Below are positions 43,491 through 55,429 of a DNA stretch of 64,000 nt, one piece after another. This DNA is from Xestospongia bergquistia. Lineage: Eukaryota > Porifera > Demospongiae > Haplosclerida > Petrosiidae. Within the stretch, counting starts at the first letter, position 1; each line of letters starts with the position of its first letter. The stretch is taken from positions 5,296,301 to 5,360,300 of the forward strand of contig OZ014423.1 in NCBI GenBank assembly GCA_963965975.1, written 5' to 3'. Both the position numbers and the translations under genes were made by a program. Below the pieces are notes generated by a model, which saw only the letters and a list, made by a program, of their open reading frames with translations, ran no database searches and had not been told where the DNA came from.

Positions 43491-44117
43491 GCCTCAATTA
43501 ATGTATGAATTGACTACACTTTCATCCCAAGAAATTGTTGTTGTTCTTTTCATTATTTTGTGTGATTGTATGATTGAGTCTGTTTTACAATTACACTATT
43601 TTTATGAACATACTATTTTTGATATATAATTTTTGATATAAGTATAGGAAATCCTTATTTTACTGTGTGCTATACTAATCCAGCCACAAAAAATAGTTAT
43701 GAATTAAGTGTCTACAAGTCTGGAAGAAAATTAAATTAGTATTGGCGCTTTGATGATCAAGTCCAAATGCCACATTGGCACTTTGAACCTTTATAATATC
43801 ATGTCACAAGCAATGTTAACAAGTCCACAAGCATTAACAATAGCAATGTTTGAGTTTGTGGACTTCCTACTGGGTTTAACGATGAATAATATAGATTTCT
43901 TCTGAATCTCTAAGCACTTCAGTGTAATTTTTAGAATATTAACAATGCTAAAAGGATTCTGTGATAGACCTCTCAATCATGTATTTACACAAGCAAAGGC
44001 AAACCAATTTTAATAAGGAAATCATATTAATTGTCCTCATTAATGGTGTGGTTTGTTGATTGAAACAAACATATTAGATTAGGAACCAACTGACAATAGA
44101 TTTGATTAATATAATTA
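43491..44117. other. Intergenic spacer
   Basis: AT-rich sequence between the claudin relic and the copy B promoter. No coding region or structured repeat recognised. Confidence 0.4.
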
Positions 44118-44298
44118 ATTAAGGTTATTAGTTGAGGTAGGATAACAATTAACCAAGTTAAGCATCTTCCTTTCATTCAATCTATAAAAGTAGCAGGTTG
44201 CTGTCTGGTTACCATCAGTTCTGTACTGAGTATCTCACATTTGCTCCAAAGCAAAAGTTATCTATTTGACTGTGAGTAGTATCTTCACCTTATCTCGG
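44118..44298 (+). promoter_or_regulatory. Promoter of methyltransferase copy B (TATA at 44183-44190)
   Basis: Near-identical to 38958-39138, including TATAAAAG and the TTCCTTTCATTCAATC element just upstream. The conserved block begins abruptly near 44118, which marks the 5' edge of the duplication. Confidence 0.6.
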
Positions 44299-44301
44299 AT
44301 G

Positions 44302-47300
44302 ATGGAGTCTGTAAAAAAACTCTCTCCTTCCCAATTCAAGGAAGAACAGAAATGGAACTATCTTACCAATTTCATATCTCGTGATGCAAAGAAAATGAGT
44401 AAGATGGAATAATGGATATAAATATTTGTCTGTATGCTGTTTTTATGTTCATTCTCATTAAAATATATCATTTGTTACATATATAAACTGTTTTCTCTTT
44501 TTCTTCTGATAGATTACTTTGAGTCAGATCCCAATTTTGCTCAGCACAAAGGATCTCTAGTTGTTATAGGGTCTGGTATCAAAAGTGTTGGTCAGTTTAC
44601 TCTAGAAGCTGTGTCACACATCAAGTGTGCAGATAAAATCCTCTTCTGTGTTGCTGACCCTGCAACTGAGGTCTTCATAAAGGATATGCGTCCAGATGCA
44701 ATGGATCTATATGTTTTCTATGCTGATGACAAGAAACGTTATGACACATATGTCCAGATGGCTGAGTCATGTCTCTTTTATGCTCGTAAGGGACTCAATG
44801 TTGTTGCAATATTCTATGGTCATCCTGGAGTTTTTGTGATGCCATCTCACCGAGCTATCAAGATAGCCCTCAAACAAGGTATGTTGCCTTAAGTACAATA
44901 ACAAACATATAAAGTTTAATTATTAATTATTATTTTAGGTATCAAAGCATACATGCTCCCTGCTGTATCTGCAGAAGATTGTCTTTTTGCTGACTTGGGA
45001 ATCGATCCCTCTTTTCCTGGTCTACAAACCCTTGAAGCTACTGACCTATTACTGCGCCAACGTCAAATCCTCACTGATGCTCATGTCATTATATGGCAAG
45101 TTGGATGCGTTGGAGATCTTGGATTTCGAAGGAAAGGCTATCTCAATGAGAATTTCCACATCCTGATCAATCACTTGCAAAAGATATATGGAAACGACTA
45201 CGTGATAACCCACTACATTGGTGCTCAATATCCAGTCTGCAAAGCACTTGTAGAAGAAATACCTCTAGCTAATTTTTATGAGCCTGACATAGCCAAACGA
45301 GTGACTGGGATATCTACATTCTACATTCCTCCCATGGTTCTTAAGGATGTCAATCCTTCAATGGCTATGCAATTGGGAATAATCACTAAAGAAGAGGAGG
45401 CAAAGAAATATGCCAAAGGAAAACGAGATGTCAGTAGGTATGGCCCTCGTGAGATCAATGCTATTGACTCACTCTGTGAATACACTGTTCCTATGCCATA
45501 TGCTCACACACCATCAGGCAATGCTGCTCGTTACCTTGGAGCTCTCAGTCAAGATGTGAAGCTTCTACGAGAACATATGGCAAATCCAGATAAAACTATG
45601 GACAAATTTGGCTTGAGTGACAGAGAAAAAGAAATCATCAAGAGTGGGCACAGTGGTCGTATTCGTATGATGATGAAAGCTGACACAGAGAGTGTTGCTG
45701 AGCAAGCTGCCATCCGTTTGGTGACTGATCCCCAATTTGCCTCCAACTATGCTGCTCAAGGACGCAAGTATGTCGATGATGCTGATGGTATTGAGAAGAT
45801 ACATGAATGGCTTGTTCTTCAGGGATACGATACAACACCTGACGACATCACAGCTGCTATTACTAAGCTTCAAATGAGCTCTCTTATCATGTGGAGTGGA
45901 ACATATCCAACTAACGTAAAAGGTGTAACAATACTGGTGCAGGGAGAGAAACCACCATCAGTTGGTAAAGTTTGGGTGAATGATGTTTATATCAAAGGCA
46001 TTACCTTTGCTAACCAAACTCTCTCTTGGTCTGAGTCTGGTGGTAACCAATCCAATGCTCAGCTAAAATTTACAGACAAAGGTGATGGAGTTTTTGCCAT
46101 TAGCGGCAAATACTGGGAGTCTGGCTCTACAAAGCCATCTTCTGATAATCTCATGGGTCAAAGTAAAGCCTTCACATCTGCACTAGCCAACTGGGTAGGC
46201 CAGTACAAAGGAACACTTGATTCCAAGCCTGGTCCAGAGCTTGACTTAGCTCCAATGTCCAGCTCATCTTCTACATCTGAGGCTGACTACATCCTCACAG
46301 TTGGTGGAAAGTCGATAAAAGGTTTCAAGTATGATGATGCCAAAAAAATGCTTTCATGGTCAGACGATAGCAATGACTCAAATGGTACTATAGAGTTTTA
46401 CACTAAGAAAGTCAGCAACGATAATAATGCAGACGTTACTTTTCATTTCCAAGGAAGCTACTACAAGAAAGGAGACAAGAAGCCATCAAAGAATAACTAC
46501 TTTGGTTCACTTGATACAACTTACATTAATCCTTATGTAGGCCAGTTTAAGACAACCCAACAAACTGCACCAAATACTTACGGTTCAGGCCCAGAAGTCT
46601 TTCTTTCAGTTGGTGACAAAAATGTCATCAATCTTAAGCTTGGAACTAAGACTATCGAAGCTCCTGTCTTTAACAATCCAATTCTCTCATGGTCCAGTGA
46701 CAAAAATGACACCAATGGAGAGTTAACACTCTACGTTGATCCTAAGAAAAATCAACCCGGTTTTGTCGGCATGTACTGGAAAAAGGGGGACAAAAAACCA
46801 ACAAGCAACAACTTCTTTGGGTTACCAGATGAGCAATTTCTACAGCCATGGTCTGCATACTACAGCACACAACTTCTTGATATGGGTGACAAACCAGAGC
46901 CTGGAGCAGCACTCCAAATCATTGGAGGAACAACTCCCGAAACAAGTTCTGCCATTTATGGCACAGAAAACATTAAAAACATTCAGTTTAACAACCCCAT
47001 TCTTTCTTGGTCTTCCGATGATGGCAATCCTTTTAATATTGAACTTACCTTTTACATTGACAAGACAACTCAAGGTCGTAAATTTTCTGCTTATTATTGG
47101 AAGAAAGGAGGATCTAAACCTTCTAAGCCCAACATGATTGGCTTTGTCGATCCACAGTTCCTTCAGTCATGGACTGGAACGTACAACACCTCTCTTAAGG
47201 ATGGTGACACATACAAACCAGGAGGCCCAGCTGTACAGATTATTGGAGGTAAAACTGTCGAAGACAGTACAATTCGTATCGCAGGAGATGAAATTAAGAA

Positions 47301-47982
47301 CTGGAAATACAGTTCAGGAGCTAAGAATATTGGCACTGTTGAGTGGTCTACTGATGTTAACGCAACTGGAGGTGAGATGCGTTTCTACATTAGTAAAGAT
47401 GGATATCAATCCTTTGCTGGTAAGTATTACAAGAAGGGTTCTTCACCTCCCACAGAGGACAATTTCATTGGATCACTAAAGCCAGTTAGTCCTGTCAACC
47501 CAACACCAGGTGGTGGAAGTCCTTGGACATTCACTAATGTTGCCTTTGCTTTAGTGATGGGATTAGTTGGTCATGTTTTTATTCAGGCAGTTACTAAGGC
47601 AATTAATGCTTTGAAAAACTACATCAAGAATCCCAATAAGGAAAATGAGGATCAACTCAATCGTGATAGAGAAGATGCAGATGATGCCTCAGAGAGGCAA
47701 TCACAAGCTGAAGAGAATGCCGGTGAGCAAAATCCTGAGCTAGAGCCAACCGAACCTACACCTAGTGAGCCCACTGTTACAACTGAAACTGAAACCACTG
47801 AAACATCGGAAACAACTGAGACAGAGACAACAGAAACGGAGACAACAGAAACGACTGAAACAACTGAAACTGAGATCACAGAAACTACAGAGACAACTGA
47901 GACAACTGAAACTGAAACTGAAGTTGAAACGACCGAAGTAGAAACAACTGAAGTTGAAGCAGTTGATGTTGTCGCAGCTTGA
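44302..47982 (+). CDS. Borosin-like peptide N-methyltransferase fused to repeats, copy B
   Basis: Exons 44302-44398, 44513-44878 and 44939-47982 encode 1,168 aa, the same lengths and phases as copy A. The methylase-fold domain, the Tyr/Tyr/Arg/Tyr/Tyr set, the clasp-like and Nif11-like segments, the five repeats and the TM segment are all kept. Differences from copy A are scattered single substitutions until the tail. The last 22 or so residues differ more (ends VEAVDVVAA instead of VEVVEVEIIVL). Copy A's exon 2 differs at only a few bases. Both introns are also nearly identical between A and B, showing a recent tandem duplication. The protein should sit with the methyltransferase domain on one side of a membrane and the 130-residue acidic tail on the other. 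Function beyond peptide or protein methylation is not deducible. Confidence 0.8.
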
Positions 47983-48332
47983 ACAGCTATTTTAGAATTA
48001 ATTATAGACTGATTTAGTAGTTTCTCAAATAATTAATTATTAGTGAGCAATTTTGTAGCCATTTTTCATAATGATTGAAATAGTTCTATTAGCATTGTCA
48101 GTATAATTTGAGAAATTCATGATTTTTTCAACAGCTAACTAAATTTTCCAATTAATTGCAGACATCAGATAAATATTTTCTCTATTCATCTCACAATAGC
48201 CAACAATTGTAGGATTATATCTAAAATGTACCTTATTGAGATAGTTTCTTTCCCATTATTGAGGTCACCAAGAGTACACTTTATTACTTGAAACATAAAA
48301 CGTATAATATAAAATATCCAATTCTACTGTGC
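47983..48332. other. 3' flank of copy B
   Basis: AT-rich, no gene. Only the first few bases resemble the 3' flank of copy A, so the duplication ends close to the stop codon. Confidence 0.4.
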
Positions 48333-48622
48333 AGTTTTTCAAAAATATTCCAATTCTATTTTCTATCCTTTGATGGAATATTTAACAACTCAAAATCCTA
48401 TAGCCCCGCCCTAACCGGAAACATGTCGCTTAGCTCCATTCTTAACGGCTCGCTTTGCTTCATTGAGCTCAATACAATGAAGTGCGAGCACCGCAAGCTG
48501 TCTCTTAGAATGGAGCAAAACGACATGTTTCCAGTTAGGGTGGGAAGTATAGGATTTTAGCTGTTAAATATTCCGTCGAAGAATAGAAAATAGAATTGGA
48601 ATTGGAATATTCTTGGAAAACT
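48333..48622. mobile_element. Fold-back / MITE-like element
   Basis: A long imperfect inverted repeat of about 290 bp. The left arm (TTTTCAAAAATATTCCAATT, AATATTTAACA, ATCCTATA, CCCTAACCGGAAACATGTCG) is mirrored by the right arm (CGACATGTTTCCAGTTAGGG, TATAGGAT, TTAAATATT, AATTGGAATATTCTTGGAAAA). The centre, about 48435-48520, is GC-richer and itself partly self-complementary. No transposase. This is typical of a non-autonomous inverted-repeat element. A target-site duplication was not clear. Confidence 0.7.
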
Positions 48623-48815
48623 TCAAATTAGTATATGAAATTACGAAGTAGAATGGATGGCTATGTACAGTTAATTATACTTTTATAATATCTATTACAA
48701 TATACTTTATGTCAGTAAAGGTTATTGATTTGCTTTCAATGTTTAGGTATTTATCATTATGCTCCATTACAGAAATATCATGTACAGAGCTGATTATCTA
48801 CTTTGACAATGGTCA

Positions 48816-48823
48816 TATATAAG
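48816..48823 (+). promoter_or_regulatory. TATA box of the POT-like gene
   Basis: TATATAAG 34 bp upstream of the ATG at 48850. This would place the transcription start almost at the start codon. Confidence 0.35.
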
Positions 48824-48849
48824 TCCCAGTAGTTACATACCAGAGCAAA

Positions 48850-49932
48850 ATGGCAGCCAAGATAGAGGGTTCACTTGTTTCCAGATCACAGCGTATTGAT
48901 ATACCAGAAGCTTCACAAACATCAAGATCTTTTGTCCATTTTGTTAGTATGTCAGCAAGAAATAGCAGTATCACTGGCAAAACTAACAGTTGCTATGGTT
49001 GTAACTATCACATCCAATGTGCATTTTCTAAAGGAGCCCTTCTTGTTCTACTGTGGGGATTCATGACGCATGCTTTTATCCCTTTTTATATTTCATCATA
49101 TTTACTTCAACTGGCTCTAGCTTACAATCACAAAGTTCCTGACAGTATCCATGGAAACCTATACAGAGCTTTGTTTATCCTGTACCCATTCGTGGGTTGG
49201 ATAGCTGATGCTAAGATTTGTCGTTATAAAGCTATACAATGCAGTATATTCAGTATGTTTATTGCTTCTATATTAATGTCCATTGGATACATTGTACATG
49301 CCTTTAGTAACCAACAACAGTCCTCAGTTTAATTCATGGTCATGATAATTCTTGGTATAAGTATTGCCTTTAATTTAGTTGGATTTGCTTGTTTTGATGC
49401 TAATGTTATTCCTTTTTTAACTGACCAAACTCAAGGAGCCTCTGGAGAAATGTTAAGTGCTTTGATCCACTGGCATTTTTGGTGTAGAGCTGTAGCTGAA
49501 ATTGTTAATATTTTCTTATCAGAAATTTCTTCTATACTTAAAAGTCAGTATTTCACAATGACAATACTACTGGTTCATATAATACTGATTGGAATTATTA
49601 TTGTCACTATTGCCTTCTGTGAACATTGGCTGGATACTACCCCTCAAATTACCAACCCCATCAGATTGATTGTTAAAGTATTCAACTATGCAAGAAAGAA
49701 CAAACACCCAAGGAATCGTAGTGCTTTGACTTACTGGGAGGAGGACTACCCTTCACGACTGAACCTTGGTAAAGGAAAATATGGTGGACCATTTTCAGAG
49801 GAGCAGGTAGATGTTAAGACTACATTAAGATTACTACCAATTTCATTCCTTTTTGTTGGATTTGGTATTTTAATAAGTCCAATAGTATTCATAGAACATC
49901 TTCAGCTGTTGCTAATGAAATTGGTAAATTAA
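48850..49932 (+). pseudogene. Broken POT/PTR (SLC15-like) peptide transporter
   Basis: ATG at 48850 opens a frame of 160 codons with several TM segments (GALLVLLWGFMTHAFIPFYI) and a POT-type signature (RALFILYPFVGWIADAKICR). An in-frame TAA at 49330-49332 interrupts it. The same frame then continues from 49333 with the expected next motifs (FACFDANVIPFLTDQTQGAS) and ALTYWEEDYPSRLNLGKGKY, until 49932. Proton-coupled oligopeptide transporters have about 12 TM segments. Only about seven are present here, so the C-terminal half is missing as well. The continued reading frame on both sides of the stop suggests recent inactivation or, less likely, a short product. Confidence 0.7.
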
Positions 49933-50938
49933 TATCTGATCTTGAAGAGCATGAACAAAAGATGAAAGAGATTTCAAAAGAATTAGAATCATTTTCTTGT
50001 TGAACTATTTCCTTATTTGTTCATTTTAAAATTGTTATACATTAGTTTTTTTATAATCCATGCATTATCCATTTATACACACATCTGTCCATTCTATCTA
50101 CCTCTAGACAATTTTTGTCATACAGCTTGTGTTGTTCTTTTCATAGTTTTGTCATTTGTATACTTGTCTTTAATTAAAATGCTAGTTTGTTACTTAATTT
50201 GATTATATATTGAATAGCTAAACTAATTAACTTATTCATGACCACTATAAGTGTTTAGACACACCCACTTGAAGAAATTGCTGCTAAAAGTGAGACTATT
50301 TCTCAGGTCTCACAGCATCTTACTGGTAATTGTAAGTTCTTAATAATTTGAAAATTACTTAGTTTTTGTTTCTTTGTTTCTCTGATTATAATAGTACGTT
50401 CAGATAATGACATTTGTTAGTGGTCATCAAGAACAAAATGTAAACATCCATTAAATAATGAAGGGGCTTTCCATATTTCCTTACAAGATCCTCACACTGA
50501 CCCTGACTGTCTCCCTCTATCACTATATAATGATATATTACCATACTACACTATACCTATGTGGTAAGTTTGAGTGGGGCCCCATAGACAGTGATATATA
50601 CTTAATATATTGTAGTATTGTACTTAGATATGTACATATACTTTCAATATCATTACATTATCTATATTTGTACTATAATAATTATAAATGTAAATTTGTT
50701 CCTTTTATCTAGTCATCTCTTTATCTAGATTATATGTCTATATACTTTGTCCATCTTATTTTCTATTTAACTGTATTACATTTCAATTTTCTCTAGTGGT
50801 GTATATGGTATTGAAGATTACTACCTTACTGATCCATTGGTTATCATACTATTACTCAGTACCCCTTTAATTAAGTTATCTAATTATCACTTACATCGTG
50901 ATCTTCAATCATCATTATCACAGCATGTTAGTTAATGA
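49933..50938. pseudogene. Degenerate gene fragments, unassigned
   Basis: In a shifted frame, 49892-50002 encodes a helical, charged segment (ISDLEEHEQKMKEISKELES) ending in a stop. 50260-50330 gives another short coil-like piece (LEEIAAKSETISQVSQHLTG), and 50797-50935 an open piece (GVYGIEDYYLTDPLVIILLL) after a splice-acceptor-like TTCTCTAG. No family was recognised, and stops and frame changes argue for a decayed gene. Confidence 0.35.
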
Positions 50939-51745
50939 GGTTTGTCCATCTATCCAACCATTCATCCATTAATCATCTATTGTCCATCTATCCAACCATT
51001 CATCCATTAATCATCTATTTGTCCATCTATCCAACCATTCATCCATTCATCATAAATTTGTCCATCTATCCAACCATTCATCCATTAATCATCTATTGTC
51101 CATCTATCCAACCATTCATCCATTAATCATCTATTTGTCCATCTATCCAACCATTCATCCATTAATCATCTATTGTCCATCTATCCAACCATTCATCCAT
51201 TAATCATCTATTTGTCCATCTATCCAACCATTCATCCATTCATCATAAATTTGTCCATCTATCCAACCATTCATCCATTAATCATCTATTGTCCATCTAT
51301 CCAACCATTCATCCATTAATCATCTATTTGTCCATCTATCCAACCATTCATCCATTAATCATCTATTGTCCATCTATCCAACCATTCATCCATTAATCAT
51401 CTATTTGTCCATCTATCCAACCATTCATCCATTCATCATAAATTTGTCCATCTATCCAACCATTCATCCATTAATCATCTATTGTCCATCTATCCAACCA
51501 TTCATCCATTCATCATAAATTTGTCCATCTATCCAACCATTCATCCATTAATCATCTATTTGTCCATCTATCCAACCATTCATCCATTAATCATCTATTT
51601 GTCCATCTATCCAACCATTCATCTATTAATCATCTATTGTCCATCTATCCAACCATTCATCCATTCATCATAAATTTGTCCATCTATCCAACCATTCATC
51701 CATTAATCATCTATATGTCTATCTATCCAACCATTCATCCATCCA
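50939..51745. repeat. 37-38-bp minisatellite with higher-order variants
   Basis: About 21 copies of TCCATCTATCCAACCATTCA plus CCATTAATCATCTATTG or CCATTCATCATAAATTTG. The two end variants alternate in a recurring pattern, showing that blocks of several units were duplicated together. It sits between two decayed coding fragments. Confidence 0.95.
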
Positions 51746-52780
51746 TTTAATCCTTGTATCCTATCATTGATCCATTGATTCATTGTTCATCTACAATGAG
51801 TTATTATTAATCTATTATTAATTCATTATTAATTATAATTGTTATCTCTCTATTACAGGTAAAGTCATTATCAGAGGATGGTCTATTAGTAGTTCTGTTA
51901 GTACACAGTTTACCACAATTTGAATATGGGTTAGACCCTGCTATTAAACAAATTAATGTCATGTATCATACCTAAGGTAGAGTTTTTTGTTCAATTTTGT
52001 GTAACATAATCATATCTATTTGACATATGGAGCTCTCAATGATGTTATAAATAATGTCTTTAATTGATTACAGGCAGAATTAATTCTCTCAGTATGAAAC
52101 TTTTAGTCCTCCGTTAATAGGAGTACTTTAATATATTATTCAACCTCTATACTGAGGACATTTCTATACTGGGACAACATGATACAGTTAGAAGCAGAAA
52201 GAAGATTTTGTAGCATTAATGACATAAGCTGAAGAGTACAAGTCTAAATGACAAAAATATCATAAATTGAATCAACATTTAGATCAAGAGAGAGATAATT
52301 TAGCTTTGGAGCTCCATCAAAAAGATGACATTATTGATATTCTACACCAGCGAGTCCAGTATTTAAAAGGCAAAGAAAGCCATCCCCACAATGAGGGATA
52401 TATAGGTGATTATTCTGAATGAGATCATTTGAATGACAATGATAAACAGGGGAGTGGGTCTAATGACAGAGAGGTGGAGCTACATGTGCCATATGTATTG
52501 TCTGACTTACGTACTTGTACAAAACCTAAACCATTTAGCTGTTTTTCTATGGGATCAATGCATTACTTACCTCAAATGATAGTCAAAATTTCGACCACTC
52601 ATTAGTGAAGTGTTACCCTTATCTGATGACCCCATTTTGCCAACCACCAATCACATGACTTCAACACTTAGTTTATCGTCAGATAAACTACACCTCAAAT
52701 TCTCAACACATTATTTACTGTAAGAATACTGCAAAACCATTCCCACACCCTTTACAAATAGAGGGCTTCCCTCCAAGCTA
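51746..52780. pseudogene. Decayed coding fragments
   Basis: 51859-51976 is open (VKSLSEDGLLVVLLVHSLPQ) after an ACAG acceptor. 52270-52420 encodes a coil-like segment (ERDNLALELHQKDDIIDILH) that stops at a TGA near 52419 and continues in the same style (DREVELHVPYVLSDLRTCTK) up to about 52600. Several stops and lack of splice structure suggest a relic. I do not recognise the family. Confidence 0.35.
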
Positions 52781-53189
52781 GCACTGGTAGGTCTGAGTTC
52801 ATACAACTAGTCGGATACACTATGATAGCTGTCTACTAGTTTCACTAATTCATAATAATATATAGTGATATATATATATTGTAACAGAAAATGACTTTGA
52901 GACCATTAAACTGACTATAATTATAGTTTGGATTTTCTGACTGAAATATAGTACCCTATATCACATATAGACATTGTATTACAAATATATTTCTTTTCAG
53001 TAACAAGTAGAATAGTTAAAGTACTGTTTAAGACCTAATTAATTGTTAATTAGATCAATTAAAAATCAATTAACGTTGGTCACGTGGGTGGTGGTGAAGG
53101 TGACAAATTTTTCACGCGTTTTCTTGACTGATTGTCAAATTGAAGCGTGAGAAATATCTCTTGATAATATAAAAGGTACTCCATTTTTC
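52781..53189. other. AT-rich spacer with TATA-like element at 53168-53174
   Basis: No gene. The last 100 bp before 53190 contain CACGTGGGTGGTGGTG and TAATATAAAAGG, compatible with a promoter for the repetitive open frame that follows. Confidence 0.3.
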
Positions 53190-53507
53190 ATGTCTCTATC
53201 TTCTCTACGACTCGCCTCGTCGCTGGATCATCTCGTCACTTCGTTGGATCGACTCACCTCGTCGCTGGATCATCTCGTCACTTCGTTGGATCGACTCACC
53301 TCGTCGCTGGATCATCTCGTCACTTCGTTGGATCGACTCACCTCGTCGCTGGATCATCTCGTCACTTCGTTGGATCGACTCACCTCGTCGCTGGATCATC
53401 TCGTCACTTCGTTGGATCGACTCGCCTCATCGCTGGATCATCTTTTTGTTTTAGTTATGTCATCTTTTTATTTCTTTTCTTTTTTATTTTATTTTTTAAT
53501 TATTTGA
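53190..53507 (+). CDS. Hypothetical 105-aa protein from a 42-bp repeat (heptad leucines)
   Basis: ATG at 53190 opens a frame through five and a half copies of a 42-bp unit (53205-53440) encoding the 14-residue repeat LDHLVTSLDRLTSS, then a hydrophobic end (VMSSFYFFSFLFYFLII). Leu falls at positions 1, 4, 8 and 11 of each repeat, an ideal a/d heptad pattern for a coiled coil. A TATA-like TATAAAAGG lies about 20 bp upstream. The array is unusually CpG-rich for this region. The opposite strand is also open, so this may only be a minisatellite. No homologue is recognised and expression is unproven. Confidence 0.25.
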   Translation: MSLSSLRLASSLDHLVTSLDRLTSSLDHLVTSLDRLTSSLDHLVTSLDRLTSSLDHLVTSLDRLTSSLDHLVTSLDRLASSLDHLFVLVMSSFYFFSFLFYFLII

Positions 53508-53799
53508 TTGTGTAAAGATTTTTATTTTCACCCTTCGTTTCTATAGGACTCAACTTGGAAGTTCTTACTGTGATTGGCCTGATGTTCTTGACTGTTCTCT
53601 GATGTTTCTGTGATGTTTCTGATGTTCTTGACTGTTCTCTGATGTTCTCTGGATGCAAAAGATGAGTCGCTCTCCTGCTCACTCTTTCCTGTCTTCCTTC
53701 AAGCCTTCTTTCCTTTCTTTTAATTTTTTTTTAATTTTATTTTGGGCTATCTAGCCTATACACTATACACACACTCATACAATCTCTAAAAATCATATT
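53508..53799. other. Pyrimidine-rich spacer
   Basis: T-rich sequence with short imperfect repeats of TGATGTTCTTGACTGTTCTC (53580-53650). No coding region seen. Confidence 0.4.
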
Positions 53800-53864
53800 C
53801 CCCCTGCCGCCTGGCGGCCAAAAAAAATTTTTTTTAATATCCAAGGCCGCCAGGTGGCGGGGGG
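53800..53864. repeat. GC-rich hairpin with A/T loop
   Basis: The left arm CCCCCTGCCGCCTGGCGGCC (53800-53819) pairs with GGCCGCCAGGTGGCGGGGGG (53845-53864) around a 25-nt loop of A8T8-type sequence. It is a striking contrast to the AT-rich surroundings. It could be the core of a small inverted-repeat element. Confidence 0.85.
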
Positions 53865-54117
53865 AACCTCTGATCTTCTAGGGTGCGTGTGTGTGTGCTG
53901 TGTGTGTGTGTAGGTTGGTAGTCCTTTTTCACTTCCTCTGTCTCTCTTCTCTCTCTATCCATTCATTGTCACCAGTTCAGTTATGACTACTCTTTTCTTT
54001 CTTTCCCTGCAGGAGCAGCACTGTTGAAAGGTGAGCTACCTCTCCATCCATCCATCCATTCTTTAGTAATCCAGTTGTTCCAGATAACTTTCTTTTTCTT
54101 CCTCTATGCTCTCTACT

Positions 54118-54210
54118 TGTGGACTGACTGGAAGACTCTTATGGACTGACTGGAGGACTCTTGTGGACTGACTGAAAGACTCTTGTGGACTGACTGGAGG
54201 ACTCTTGAGG
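54118..54210. repeat. 22-bp tandem repeat, four copies
   Basis: Unit TGGACTGACTGGAAGACTCT plus two bases, with A/G changes between copies. It lies in otherwise featureless sequence (53865-54470). Confidence 0.85.
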
Positions 54211-54483
54211 ACTCTTCAACTATGGAGACTGTCTTATTTTAATTTTTTATTTTTTTTCTGTAATTTTTAATGCTCTTCTTTATAGTTTGTTTGTATATTG
54301 TTTAAAGTTCTCAATAACATTTTTTTTAATCTAAACTTTGTCAAAAGTCAATCTTCAGTTAAAATTATTTATTAATCCTCAAATCAAACATTCTCTGTTT
54401 TTTTTAACATTGAAATTGTTTCATAAAAATTGAGTTAGTTAAGAATTGAGTTTTTTACAAAATATCTTGGTGATCTTTTTACA

Positions 54484-54668
54484 ACTAATGTATTATACCA
54501 GTATAGATCATTTTTATTTTTGTTAGTAATTCTTTTGGAAAACTAAAAATACTTTATTAATATTAGTTTGTTATACTAATGTATTATACCAGTATAGATC
54601 ATTTTTTATTTTTGTTAATAGTTCCTTTGGAAAACTAAAAAAACTTTATTAATATTAGTTTGTTATTA
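54484..54668. repeat. Tandem duplication of about 95 bp
   Basis: Two near-identical copies beginning TAATGTATTATACCAGTATA and ending TTATTAATATTAGTTTGTTA. The flanking sequence up to 55430 is non-coding apart from an open piece at about 54967-55075 (ECAKNKSIERECQKTFHIYG) that may be a decayed exon. Confidence 0.8.
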
Positions 54669-55429
54669 TCATTAATGTTTTAGCAAATAGCTATACCAGT
54701 TAATTAATAATCTTTTTTTAATAATTAATTAAAAATCTATTAATATCTTGCTGTTCTCTTTACGCGTGCAATGTAATATTTCCCGCTAAAATAGTGGTGG
54801 TCACGCGTTTGTTATTCCTTCCAAGGTGTGTGCTCGTGATATTTTCCCGCCTAACCAACGTGTGAATTCTCATTGGCTAGAGACTTTTGATCCTTTGACT
54901 GGACTCTCTCCTTCCTTTGACTGATTCTTTCTGTTTTATGTTTCTCTATACTCACTTACTTCATAGAATGTGCCAAGAACAAGAGTATTGAAAGGGAATG
55001 TCAAAAAACTTTTCATATTTATGGATGTTATGTAGCCATGATTGATCAATGGATGAACAAAGCAATGATTGGAGGTAGTATGTTAGAAACTTAAAATTTG
55101 GCTATAATTTGACTATAGTTCTCCAATCAGTTATTTCAATCAACTTATTTGTTAAATTTTTATTTATTTTTGTGTTTTATTGTTAAAATTAAAGTTTATT
55201 TATCAGTTGCAGTATATTTACATGTAATACAGCAACATATGTAAATGGTTAATGAATAATTTTATTAATGACAAATTAGAACTGAATTGAGTGCATGTAA
55301 TGATATATTTCAAAATTCAGATTTTTATGAAAGCTGCCACTAGCTGATTGAAGTTCAGTTAGAGTAGTCAAGTTACCACAAATAGCAACTATGTACATGT
55401 AATAATATTAGATAATTTTGGTATGGAAA

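Noticed and set aside
39142-47982. Bacterial or symbiont contamination as source of the borosin-like genes
   Set aside because: They contain GT-AG introns at the same positions, TATA promoters and host-like base composition, and lie between animal genes on the same sequence.
48288-48560. 90-codon plus-strand frame
   Set aside because: It lies inside the fold-back element and has no protein-like features.
51482-51673. Ile/His/Pro-rich frames in the 37-bp array
   Set aside because: Translation of a non-coding minisatellite whose unit length is not a multiple of three in all copies.
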